Shown here piece after piece: positions 9,396-21,800 of a stretch of 64,000 bases of DNA. Origin of the DNA: Aristolochia californica (lineage: Eukaryota; Streptophyta; Magnoliopsida; Piperales; Aristolochiaceae). The notes beneath the pieces were generated by a model. It saw only the letters and a list, made by a program, of their open reading frames with translations. It was not told the origin of the DNA and searched no databases. Both the position numbers and the translations under genes were made by a program. Location of the stretch: NCBI GenBank assembly GCA_029961685.1, contig JARWKL010000015.1, positions 12,894,801 to 12,958,800 of the forward strand, written 5' to 3'. Position 1 is the stretch's first letter. Each line of letters begins with the position of its first letter.

Positions 9396-12300
9396 TTTGA
9401 AATGCACAAATGCTGAGAGAGATAATTCCGAAAAGTATCTGTGATTTTTAAGGATAGGCAAAAAGTAGGTTGTTTGGCCCTGGTCAATATCCAACCACTT
9501 GGGAATTGTACTTTTTCTACTCCCCCCTAATTTTTGGATCTGGAGGCTACTTGCATCCTCAACATGCTTGTGGCATGCATATCCACCACACTTGAAACAT
9601 GTGAGGATCAGTTAGAGGTCCCTTTCCTATAAAATTCCACCAACCTAATATTAGGGGGTTGTACTAGTGGAATTTCCCAAACATGGATTTTGGAGCACAT
9701 TTTTAGTGCGTGAAATAATTTTCTATTTATTATTATAGTTTTCAAATTTTTTTGCACACATGAACTCTAAAATTTTCATTCTGTTGCGATCTTTATCTTT
9801 TTTGTTCACGAGGAAAAATGGGAGAGTGAAAACTCAAGTTTGGATCTGACAAAAAAAAAATTTGAAATGCACAAATGCTGAGAGAGATAATTCCGAAAAG
9901 TATCTGTGATTTTTAAGGATAGGCAAAAAGTGGGTTGTTTGGCCCTGGTAAATAACCAACCACTTGAGAATTGTACTTTTTCTACTCCCCCCTAATTTTT
10001 GGATCTGAAGGCCACTTGCATCCTCAACATGCTTGTGGCATGCATATCCACCACACTTAAAACTTGTGAGGATCAGTTAGAGGTCCCTTTCCTATAAAAT
10101 TCCTCCAAGCTTTTACTAGGGGGTTGTACTAGTGGAATTTCCCAAACATGGATTTTGGAGCTCATTTTTAGTGCGTGAAATAATTTTCTATTTATTATTA
10201 TTGTTTTCAAATTTTTTTTCACACATGAACTCTAAAATTTTCATTTTGTTGCGAACTTATATCTTTTTTGTTTACGAGGAAAAATGGGAGAGTGATAATT
10301 CAAGTTTGAAAACTATAAAAAAAAAATTTGAAATGCACAAATGCTTAGAGAGATAATTCCGAAAAGTATATGTGATTTTTAAGGATAGGCAAAAAGTGGG
10401 TTGTTTGGCCCCGGTAAATATCCAACCACTTGAGAATTGTACTTTTTCTACTCCCCCCTAATTTTTGGATCTGAAGGCCACTTGCATCCTCAACATGCTT
10501 GTGGCATGCATATCCACCACACTTAAAACTTGTGAGGATCAGTTAGAGGTCCCTTTCCTATAAAATTCCACCAAGCTATTATTAGGGGGTTGTACTAGTG
10601 GAATTTCCCAAACATGGATTTTGGAGCTCATTTTTAGTGCGTGAAATAATTTTCTATTTATTATTATAGTTTTCAAATTTTTTTGCACACATGAACTCTA
10701 AAATTTTCATTTTGTTGCGATCATTATCTTTTTTGTTCACGAGGAAAAATGGGAGAGTGAAAACTCAAGTTTGGATCTGACAAAACAAAAAAATTGAAAT
10801 GCACAAATGCTGAGAGAGATAATTCCGAAAAGTATCTGTGATTTTTAAGGATAGGCAAAAAGTGGGTTGTTTGGCCTTGGTAAATATCTATCCACTTGAG
10901 AATTGTACTTTTTCTACTCCCCCCTAATTTTTGGATCTGAAGGCCACTTGCATCCTCAACATGCTTGTGGCATGCATATCCACCACACTTAAAACTTGTG
11001 AGGATCAGTTAGAGGTCCCTTTCCTATAAAATTCCACCAAGCTATTATTTGGGGGTTGTACTAGTGGAATTTCCCAAACATGGATTTTGGAGCTCATTTT
11101 TAGTGCGTGAAATAATTTTCTATTTATTATTATAGTTTTCAAAAAATTTTTCACACATGAACTCTAAAATTTTCATTTTGTTGCGAACTTATATCTTTTT
11201 TGTTTACGAGGAAAAATGGGAGACTGAAAACTCAAGTTTGAAAACTATAAAAAAAAAAATTTGAAATGCACAAATGCTGAGAGAGATAATTCCGAAAAGT
11301 ATCTGTGATTTTTAAGCATAGGCAAAAAGTGGGTTGTTTGGCCCCGGTATATATCCAACTACTTGAGAATTGTACTTTTTCTACTCCCCCCTAATTTTTG
11401 GATCTGAAGGCCACTTGCATCCTCAACATGCTTGTGGCATGCATATCCACCACACTTAAAACATGTGAGGATCAGTTAGAGGTCCCTTTCCTATAAAATT
11501 CCACCAACCTATTATTAGGGGGTTGTACTAGTGGAATTTCCCAAACATGGATTTTGGAGCTCATTTTTAGTGCGTGAAATAATTTTCTATTGATTATTAT
11601 AGTTTTCAATTTTTTTTGCACACACGAACTCTAAAATTTTCATTTTGTTGTGATCTTATATCTTTTTTGTTCACGAGGAAAAATGGGAGACTGAAAACTC
11701 AAGTTTGGATCTGACAAAAAAAAAATTTGAAATGCACAAATGCTGAGAGAGATTATTCTGAAAAGTATCTGTGATTTTTAAGGATAGGCAAAAAGTGGGT
11801 TGTTTGGCCCTGGTAAATAGCTAACCACTTGAGAATTGTATTTTTACTACTCCCCCCTAATTTTTGGATCTGAAGGCCACTTGCATCATCACCATGCTTG
11901 TGGCATGCATATCCACCACACATAAAACATGTGAGGATAATTTAGAGGTCCCTTTCCTATAAAATTCCACCAAGCTATTATTAGGGGGTTGTACTAGTGG
12001 AATTTCCCAAACATGGATTTTGGAGCTCATTTTTAGTGCGTGAAATAATTTTCTATTTATTATTATAGTTTTCAAATTTTTTAGCACACATGAACTCTAA
12101 AATTTTCATTTTTTTGCGATCTTATATCTTTTTTGTTCACGAGGGAAAATGGGAGAGTGAAAACTCAAGTTTGGATCTGAAAAAAAAAAAATTTGAAATG
12201 CACAAATGCTGAGAGAGATAATTCCGAAAAGTATCTGTGATTTTTAAGGATAGGCAAAAAGTGGGTTGTTTGGCCCTGGTCAATATCCAACCACTTGAGA

Positions 12301-13559
12301 ATTGTACTTTTTCTACTCCCCCCTAATTTTTGGATCTGAAGGCCACTTGCATCCTCAACATGCTTGTGGCATGCATATCCACCACACTTAAAACATGTGA
12401 GGATCAGTTTGAGGTCCCTTTCCTATAAAATTCCACCAACCTATTATTAGGGGGTTGTACTAGTGGAATTTCCCAAACATTGATTTTGGAGCTCATTTTT
12501 AGTGTGTGAAATAATTTTCTATTTATTATTATAGTTTTCAATTTTTTTTGCACACATGAACTCTAAATTTTTCATTTTGTTGCGATCTTATATCTTTTTT
12601 ATTCACAAGGAAAAATGGGAGAGTGAAAACTCAAGTTTGGATCTAAAAAAAAAAAAAATTTGAAATGCACAAATGCTGAGAGAGATAATTCCGAAAAGTA
12701 TTTGTGATTTTTAAGGATAGGCAAAAAGTGGGTTGTTTGGCCCTGGTCAATATCCAACCACTTGAGAATTGTACTTTTTCTACTCCCCCCTAATTTTTGG
12801 ATCTGAAGGCCACTTGCATCCTCACCATGCTTGTGGCATGCATATCCACCACACTTAAAACATGTGAGGATCAGTTAGAGGTCCCTTTCCTATAAAATTC
12901 CACCAACCTATTATTAGGGGGTTGTACTAGTGGAATTTCCCAAACATGGATTTTGGAGCTCATTTTTAGTGCGTGAAATAATTTTCTATTGATTATTATA
13001 GTTTTCAATTTTTTTTGCACACATGAACTCTAAAATTTTCATTTTGTTGTGATCTTATATCTTTTTTGTTCACGAGGAAAAATGGGAGACTGAAAACTCA
13101 AGTTTGGATCTGACAAAAAAAAAATTTGAAATGCACAAATGCTGACAGAGATAATTCCGAAAAGTATCTGTGATTTTTAAGGATAGGCAAAAAGTGGGTT
13201 GTTTGGCCCTGGTAAATAACCAACCACTTGGGAATTGTACTTTTTCTACTCCCCCCTAATTTTTGGATCTGAAGGCCACTTGCATCCTCAACATGCTTGT
13301 GGCATGCATATCCACCACACTTAAAACATGTGAGGATCAGTTAGAGGTCCCTTTCCTATAAAATTCCACCAACCTATTATTAGGGGGTTGTACTAGTGGA
13401 ATTTCCCAAACATTGATTTTGGAGCTCATTTTTAGTGTGTGAAATAATTTTCTATTTATTATTATAGTTTTCAATTTTTTTTGCACACATGAACTCTAAA
13501 ATTTTCATTTTGTTGTGATCTTATATCTTTTTTGTTCACGAGGAAAAATGGGAGACTGA

Positions 13560-14540
13560 AAACTCAAGTTTGGGTCTGACAAAAAAAAAATTTGAAATGC
13601 ACAAATGCTGAGAGAGATAATTCTGAAAAGTATCTGTGATTTTTAAGGATAGGAAAAAAGTGGGTTGTTTGGCCCTGGTAAATAGCCAACCACTTGAGAA
13701 TTGTATTTTTACTACTCCCCCCTAATTTTTGGATCTGAAGGCCACTTGCATCCTCACCATGCTTGTGGCATGCATATCCACCACACTTAAAACATGTGAG
13801 GATAATTTAGAGGTCCCTTTCCTATAAAATTCCACCAAGCTATTATTAGGGGGTTGTACTAGTGGAATTTCCAAAACATGGATTTTGGAGCTCATTTTTA
13901 CTGCGTGAAATAATTTTCTATTTATTATTATAGTTTTCAAATTTTTTAGCACACACGAGCTCTTAAATTTTCATTTTTTTGCGATCTTATATCTTTTTTG
14001 TTCACGAGGAAAAATGGGAGAGTGAAAACTCAAGTTTGGATCTGAAAAAAAAAAAATTTGAAATGCACAAATGCTGAGAGAGATAATTCCGAAAAGTATC
14101 TGTGATTTTTAAGGATAGGCAAAAAGTGGGTTGTTTGGCCCTGGTAAATATCCAACCACATGAGAATTGTACTTTTTCTACTCTCCCCTAATTTCTGGAT
14201 CTGAAGGCCACTTGCATCCTCAACATGCTTGTGGCATGCATATCCACCACACTTAAAACATGTGAGGATCAGTTAGAGGTCCCTTTCCTATAAAATTCCA
14301 CCAAGCTATTACTAGGGGGTTGTACTAGTGGAATTTCCCAAACATGGATTTTGGAGCTCATTTTTAGTGCGTGAAATAATTTTCTATTTATTATTATAGT
14401 TTTCAAATTTTTTTGCCAACATGAACTCTAAAAGTTTCATTTTATTGCGATCTTATATATTTTTTGTTCACGAGGAAAAATGGGAGAGTGAAAACTCAAG
14501 TTTGGATCTGACAAAAAAAAAATTTGAAATGCACAAATGC
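13560..14540 (+). repeat. Segmental duplication 2, copy a (about 1 kb)
   Basis: Matches about 16355 to 17335 at an offset of 2795 bp (six monomers). Shared markers are GATAATTTAGAGG, TTTCCAAAACATGG, TTTTTACTGC, TTTTTTAGCACAC, CCAACCACATGAG, CTACTCTCCCC and TTTTGCCAACATG followed by ATATATTTTTTG. The relation ends near 14550, where ATTCTGAAAAG replaces ATTCCGAAAAG. Confidence 0.8.
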
Positions 14541-16354
14541 TGAGAGAGATAATTCTGAAAAGTATCTGTGATTTTTAAGGATAGGCAAAAAGTGGGTTGT
14601 TTGGCCCTGGTAAATAGCCAACCACTTGAGAATTGTATTTTTACTACTCCCCCCTAATTTTTGGATCTGAAGGCCACTTGCATCCTCACCATGCTTGTGG
14701 CATGCATATCCACCACACTTAAAACATGTGAGGATAATTTAGAGGTCCCTTTCCTATAAAATTCCACCAAGCTATTTTTAGGGGGTTGTACTAGTGGAAT
14801 TTCCCAAACATGGATTTTGGAGCTCATTTTTAGTGCGTGAAATAATTTTCTATTTATTATTATAGTTTTCAAATTTTTTTTCACACATGAACTCTAAAAT
14901 TTTCATTTTGTTGTGAAGTTATATCTTTTTTGATTACGTGGAAAAATGGGAGAGTGATAATTCAAGTTTGAAAACTATAAAAAAAAAAAATTGAAATGCA
15001 CAAATGCCGAGAGAGATAATTCCGAAAAGTATCTGTGATTTTTAAGGATAGGCAAAAAGTGGGTTGTTTAGCCCTGGTAAATATCCAACCACTTGAGAAT
15101 TGTACTTTTTGTACTCCCCCCTAATTTTTGGATCTGAAGGCCACTTGCATCCTCAACATGCTTGTGGCATGCATATCCACCACACTTAAAACATGTGAGG
15201 ATCAGTTAGAGGTCCCTTTCCTATAAAATTCCACCACGCTATTATTAGGGGGTTGTACTAGTGGAATTTCCCAAACATGGATTTTGGAGCTCATTTTTAG
15301 TGCGTGAAATAATTTTCTATTTATTATTATAGTTTTCAAATTTTTTTGCACACATGAACTCTAAAATTTTCATTTTGTTGCGACTTATATCTTTTTTGTT
15401 CACGAGGAAAAATGGGAGAGTGAAAACTCAAGTTTGGATCTAAAAAAAAAAAAATTTGAAATGCACAAATGCTGAGAGAGATAATTCCGAAAAGTATTTG
15501 TGATTTTTAAGGATAGGCAAAAAGTGGGTTGTTTGGCCCTGGTAAATATCCAACCACTTGAGAATTGTACTTTTTCTACTCCCCCCTAATTTTTGGATCT
15601 GAAGGCCACTTGCATCCTCAACATGCTTGTGGCATGCATATCCACCACACTTAAAACATGTGAGGATCAGTTAGAGGTCCCTTTCCTATAAAATTCCACC
15701 AACCTATTATTAGGGGGTTGTACTAGTGGAATTTCCCAAACATGGATTTTGGAGCTCATTTTTAGTGCGTGAGATAATTTTCTATTTATTATTATAGTTT
15801 TCAAATTTTTTTGCACACATGAACTCTAAAATTTTCATTTTGTTGCGATCTTATATCTTTTTTGTGCACGAGGAAAAATGGGAGAGAGAAAACTCAAGTT
15901 TGGATCTAAAAAAAAAAAATTTGAAATGCACAAATGCTGAGAGAGATAATTCCGAAAAGTATGTGTGATTTTTAAGGATAGGCAAAAAGTGGGTTGTTTG
16001 GCCCTGGTCAATATCCAACCACTTGAGAATTGTACTTTTTCTACTCCCCCCTAATTTTTGGATCTGAAGGCCACTTGCATCCTCAACATGCTTGTGGCAT
16101 GCATATCCACCACACTTGAAACATGTGAGGATCAGTTAGAGGTCCCTTTCCTATAAAATTTTACCAAGCTATTATTAGGGGGTTGTACTAGTGGAATTTC
16201 CCAAACATGGATTTTGGAGCTCATTTTTAGTGCGTGAAATAATTTTCTATTTATTATTATTGTTTTCAAATTTTTTTGCACACGTGAACTCTAAAATTTT
16301 CATTTTGTTGCGATCTTATATCTTTTTTGTTCACGAGGAAAAATGGGAGACTGA

Positions 16355-17335
16355 AAGCTCAAGTTTGGATCTGACAAAAAAAAAATTTGAAATGCACAAA
16401 TGCTGAGAGAGATAATTCTGAAAATTATCTGTGATTTTTAAGGATAGGCAAAAAGTGGGTTCTTTGGCCCTGGTAAATAGCCAACCACTTGAGAATTGTA
16501 TTTTTACTACTCCCCCCTAATTTTTGGATCTGAAGGCCACTTGCATCCTCACCATGCTTGTGGCATGCATATCCACCACACTTAAAACATGTGAGGATAA
16601 TTTAGAGGTCCCTTTCCTATAAAATTCCACCAAGCTATTATTAGGGGGTTGTACTAGTGGAATTTCCAAAACATGGATTTTGGAGCTCATTTTTACTGCA
16701 TGAAATAATTTTCTATTTATTATTATAGTTTTCAAATTTTTTAGCACACATGAACTCTAAAATTTTCATTTTTTTGCGATCTTATATCTTTTTTGTTCAC
16801 GAGGAAAAATGGGAGAGTGAAAACTCAAGTTTGGATCTGAAAAAAAAAAAATTTGAAATGCACAAATGCTGAGAGAGATAATTCCGAAAAGTATCTGTGA
16901 TTTTTAAGGATAGGCAAAAAGTGGGTTGTTTGGCCCTGGTAAATATCCAACCACATGAGAATTGTACTTTTTCTACTCTCCCCTAATTTTTGGATCTGAA
17001 GGCCACTTGCATCCTCAACATGCTTGTGGCATGCATATCCACCACACTTAAAACATATGAGGATCAGTTAGAGGTCTCTTTCCTATAAAATTCCACCAAG
17101 CTATTATTAGGGGGTTGTACTAGTGGAATTTCCCAAACATGGATTTTGGAGCTCATTTTTAGTGCGTGAAATAATTTTCTATTTATTATTATAGTTTTCA
17201 AATTTTTTTGCCAACATGAACTCTAAAATTTTCATTTTATTGCGATCTTATATATTTTTTGTTCACGAGGAAAAATGGGAGAGTGAAAACTCAAGTTTGG
17301 ATCTGACAAAAAAAAAATTTGAAATGCACAAATGC
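16355..17335 (+). repeat. Segmental duplication 2, copy b (about 1 kb)
   Basis: Partner of about 13560 to 14540, with GATAATTT near 16597, TTTCCAAAACATGG near 16663, CCACATGAG near 16950, CTCTCCCC near 16976 and TTTTGCCAACATG near 17206. A third related stretch starts near 2073 (GATAATTT, ACTGCATG near 2252, TTTAGCACAC near 2296, GCCAACATG near 2764) and continues into the AGTTGGTTG and GCACATTTTTAG types in the same order as here. Confidence 0.8.
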
Positions 17336-18845
17336 TGAGAGAGATAATTCCGAAAAGTATCTGTGATTTTTAAGGATAGGCAAAAAGTTGGTTGTTTGGC
17401 CCTGGTAAATAACCAACCACTTGAGAATTGTACTTTTTCTACTCCCCCCTAATTTTTGGATCTGAAGGCCACTTGCATCCTCAACATGCTTGTGGCATGC
17501 ATATCCACCACACTTAAAACTTGTGAGGATCAGTTAGAGGTCCCTTTCCTATAAAATTCCACCAAGCTATTTTTAGGGGGTTGTACTAGTGGAATTTCCC
17601 AAACATGGATTTTGGAGCACATTTTTAGTGCGTGAAATAATTTTCTATTTATTATTATAGTTTTCAAATTTTTTTGCACACATGAACTCTAAAATTTTCA
17701 TTTTGTTGCGATCTTTATCTTTTTTGTTCACGAGGAAAAATGGGAGTGAAAACTCAAGTTTGGATCTGACAAAAAAAAAAATTTGAAATGCACAAATGCT
17801 GAGAGAGATAATTCCGAAAAGTATCTGTGATTTTAAGGATAGGCAAAAAGTGGGTTGTTTGGCCCTGGTAAATATCCAACCACATGAGAATTGTACTTTT
17901 TCTACTCCCCCAAATTTTTGGATCTGAAGGCCACTTGCATCCTCAACATGCTTGTGGCATGCATATCCACCACACTTAAAACTTGTGAGGATCAGTTAGA
18001 GGTCCCTTTTCTTATAAAATTCCACCAAGCTATTATTAGGGGGTGTTACTAGTGGAATTTCCCAAACATGGATTTTGGAGCTCATTTTTAGTGCGTGAAA
18101 TAATTTTCTATTTATTATTATAGTTTTCAAATTTTTTTTCACACATGAACTCTAAAATTTTCATTTTGTTGTGAACTTATATCTTTTTTGTTTACGAGGA
18201 AAAATGGGAGAGTGATAATTCAAGTTTGAAAACTATAAAAAAAAAAAATTTGAAATGCACAAATGCTGAGAGAGATAATTCCGAAAAGTATCTGTGATTT
18301 TTAAGGATAGGCAAAAAGTGGGTTGTTTGGCCCTGGTAAATATCCAACCACTTGAAAATTGTACTTTTTCTGCTCCCCCCCTAATTTTTGGATCTGAAGG
18401 CCACTTGCATCCTCAACATGCTTGTGGCATGCATATCCACCACACTTAAAATATGTGAGGATCAGTTAGAGGTCCCTTTCCTATAAAATTCCACCAAGCT
18501 ATTATTAGGGGGTTGTACTAGTGGAATTTCCCAAACATGGATTTTGGAGCTCATTTTCAGTGCGTGAAATAATTTTCAATTTATTATTATAGTTTTCAAA
18601 TTTTTTTGCACACATGAACTCTAAAATTTTCATTTTGTTGCGATCTTATATCTTTTTTGTTCACGAGGAAAAATGGGAGAGTGAAAGCTCAAGTTTTGAT
18701 CTGACAAAAAAAAAATTTGAAATGCACAAATGCTGAGAGAGATAATTCCGAAAAGTATATGTGATTTTTAAGGATAGGCAAAAAGTGGGTTGTTTGGCCC
18801 TGGTAAATATCCAACCAGTTGAGAATTGTACTTTTTCTACTCCCC

Positions 18846-21800
18846 CTAATTTTTGGATCTGAAGGCCACTTGCATCCTCAACATGCTTGTGGCATGCATA
18901 TCCACCACACTTAAAACTTGTGAGGATCAGTTAGAGGTCCCTTTCCTATAAAATTCCTCCAAGCTATTATTAGGGGGTTATTCTAGTGGAATTTCCCAAA
19001 CATGGATTTTGGAGCTCATTTTTAGTGCGTGAAATAATTTTCTATTTATTATTACAGTTTTCAATTTTTTTTGCACACATGAACTTTAAAATTTTCATTT
19101 TGTTGTGATCGTATATCATTTTTGTTCACATGGAAAAATGGGAGACTGAAAACTCAAGTTTGGATCTGAAAAAAAAAATTTGAAATGCACAAATGCTGAG
19201 AGAGATAATTCCGAAAAGTATCTGTGATTTTTAAGGATAGGCAAAAAGTGGGTTGTTTGGCCCTGGTAAATATCCAACCACTTGAGAATTGTACTTTTTC
19301 TACTCCCCCCTAATTTTTGGATCTGAAGGCCACTTGCATCCTCAACATGCTTGTGGCATGCATATCCACCACACTTGAAACATGTGAGGATCAGTTAGAG
19401 GTCCCTTTCCTATAAAATTCCACCAAGCTATTTATTAGGGGGTTGTACTAGTGGAATTTCCCAAACATGGATTTTGGGGCTCATTTTTAATGCATGAAAT
19501 AATTTTCTATTTATTATTATAGATTTCATATTTTTTCGCACACATGAACTCTAAAATTTTCATTTTGTTGCGATCTTCTATCTTTTTTGTTCACGAGGAA
19601 ACATGGGAGAGTGAAAACTCAAGTTTGGATCTGAAAATAAAAAAATTTGAAATGCACAAATGCTGAGAGAGATAATTCCGAAAAGTATCTGTGATTTTTA
19701 AGGATAGGGAAAAAGTGGGTTGTTTGGCCCTGGTAAATATCCAACCACTTGAGAACTGTACTTTTTCTACTCCCCCCTAATTTTTGGATCTGAAGGCCAC
19801 TTGCATCCTCAACATGCTTGTGGCATGCATATCCACCACACTTAAAACATGTGAGGATCAGTTAGAGGTCCCTTTCCTATAAAATTCCTCCAAGCTATTT
19901 ATTAGGGGGTTGTACTAGTGGAATTTCCCAAACATGGATTTTGGACCTCATTTTTAGTGCGTTAAATAATTTTCTATTTATTATTATAGTTTTCTAATTT
20001 TTTTGCACACATGAACTCTAAAATTTTCATTTTGTTGCGATCTTATATCTTTTTTGTTTACGAGGAAAAATGGGAGAGTGAAAACTCATGTTTGGATCTA
20101 AAGAAAAAAAATTTGAAATGCACAAATGCTGATAGAGATAATTCCGAAACGTATCTGTGATTTTTAAGGATGGGCAAAAAGTGGGTTGTTTGGCCCTGGT
20201 AAATATCCAACCACTTGAGAATTTAACTTTTTCTACTCCCCCCTAATTTTTGGATCTGAAGGCCACTTGCATCCTCAACATGCTTGTGGCATGCATATCC
20301 ACCACACTTAAAACATGTGAGGATCAGTTAGAGGTCCCTTTCCTATAAAATTCCACCAACCTATTATTAGGGGGTTGTACTAGTGGAATTTCTCAAACAT
20401 GGATTTTGGAGCTCATTTTTAGTGCGTGAAATAATTTTCTATTTATTATTATAGTTTTCAAATTTTTTCGCACACATGAACTCTAAAATTTTCATTTTGT
20501 TTCGATCTTATATCTTTTTTGTTTATGAGGAAAAATGGGAGAGAGAAAACTCAAGTTTGGATCTAAAAAAGAATAAAATTTGAAATGCACAAATGCTGAG
20601 AGAGATACTTCCGGAAAGTATCTATGATTTTTAAGGATAGGCAAAAAGTGGGTTGTTTGGCACTCGTAAATATCCAACCACTTGAGAATTGTACTTTTTC
20701 TACTCCCCCCTAATTTTTGGATCTGAAGGCAACTTGCATCCTCAACATGCTTGTGGCATGCATATCCACCACACTTAAAACATGTGAGGATTAGTTAGAG
20801 GTCCCTTTCCTATAAAATTCCACCAAGCTATTATTAGGGGGTTGTACTAGTGGAATTTCCCAAACATGGATTTTGGAGCTCATTTTTAGTGCGTGAAATA
20901 ATTTTCTATTTATTATTATAGTTTTCAAATTTTTTCGCACACGTGAACTCTAAAATTTTCATTTTGTTGCGATCTTATATATTTTTTGTTTACGAGGAAA
21001 AATGGGAGAGAGAAAACTCAAGTTTGGATCTGAAAAAAAAAAAAATTTGAAATGCACAAATGCTGAGAGAGATAATTCCGAAAGTATCTGTGATCTTTAA
21101 GGATAGGCAAAAAGTGGGTTGTTTGGCCCTGGTAAATATCCAACCACTTGAGAATTGTACTTTTTATTCTCCCCCCTAATTTTTGGATCTGAAGGCCACT
21201 TGCATCCTCAACATGCTTGTGGCATGCATATCCACCACACTTAAAACATGTGTGGATCAGTTAGAGGTCCCTTTCCTATAAAATTCCACCAAGCTATTAT
21301 TAGGGGGTTGTACTAGTGGAATTTAACAAACATGGATTTTGGAGCTCATTTTCAGTGGGTGAAATAATTTTCTATTTATTATTGTAGTTTTCTAATTTTT
21401 TCGCACATGTGAACTCTAAAATTTTCATTTTGTTGCGATCTTATATCTTTTTTGTTTACGAGGAAAAATGGGAGAGTGAAAACTCAAGTTTGGATATGAA
21501 AAAAAAAAATTTGAAATGCACAAATACTGATAGAGATAATTCCGAAACGTATCTGTGATTTTTAAGGATAGGCAAAAAGTGGGTTGTTTGGCCCTGGTAA
21601 ATATCCAACCACTTGAGAATTGTACTTTTTCTACTCCCCCCTAATTTTTGGATCTGACGGCCACTTGCATCCTCAACATGCTTGTGGCATGTATATCCAC
21701 CACACTTAAAACATATGAGGATCAGTTAGAGGTCCCTTTCAAATAAAATTCCACCAAGCTATTATTAGAGGGTTGTACTAGTGGAATTTCCCAAACATGG

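Larger units (their letters stand above)
9061..9526 (+). repeat. Reference monomer, near consensus
   Basis: This copy is exactly 466 bp and differs from the eye-built consensus at only a few bases (TTTGTTTGC, GTTTTGATC, AGTAGG, GGTCAAT, CTTGGG). In order it holds: the TAATTTTTGG head, a GC-richer segment with inverted repeats (positions 29 to 149), a single SpeI site and a single SacI site, a very AT-rich TTATTATTATAG segment (about 195 to 250), TTGCGATC, CACGAGG, the A-tract (324 to 335), CCGAAAAG, GGCAAAAAGTGGG, and a pyrimidine tail ending in the C-run. It serves as the coordinate frame for the sub-elements below. Confidence 0.95.
8320..11510 (+). repeat. Segmental duplication 1, copy b (about 3.2 kb)
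   Basis: Partner of the segment at about 3660 to 6850, with the same order of diagnostic variants: GATTATTCTG near 8492, GATAATTT near 8672, GCGTTCTT near 8856, CCAACCTAATATT near 9640, GCACATTTTTAG near 9696, CGAACTTAT near 10252, ATCTATCC near 10886, TTTTCAAAAAA near 11138. Small differences have built up (TTGTATC for TTATATC, CTTGGTAAA for CCTGGTAAA), so the duplication is not brand new. Confidence 0.85.
209..18845 (+). repeat. Left array domain, 40 monomers
   Basis: Monomer phase points: 209, 675, 1141, 1607, 2073, 2538, 3004, 3471, 3937, 4403, 4869, 5334, 5801, 6265, 6731, 7197, 7663, 8130, 8596, 9061, 9527, 9992, 10458, 10924, 11391, 11857, 12323, 12790, 13256, 13722, 14188, 14654, 15121, 15586, 16051, 16517, 16983, 17449, 17911, 18381. 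Mean spacing is about 466 bp. Markers confined to this domain are CTGACAAAA before the A-tract (last near 18700), GGTCAATATCC (last near 16010), GGTAAATAACC/AGCC and GATAATTTAGAGG (last near 16600). The CpG-containing TTCGCAC form is absent. Kilobase segments recur inside the domain. Confidence 0.9.

Noticed and set aside
10132..10356. Plus-strand frames beginning ATGGAATTTCCC-like or at ATGGATTTTGG, with a hydrophobic stretch resembling a membrane segment.
   Set aside because: The hydrophobic stretch is simply translation of the T-rich TTTATTATTATAG segment. The same frame is closed in most monomers.
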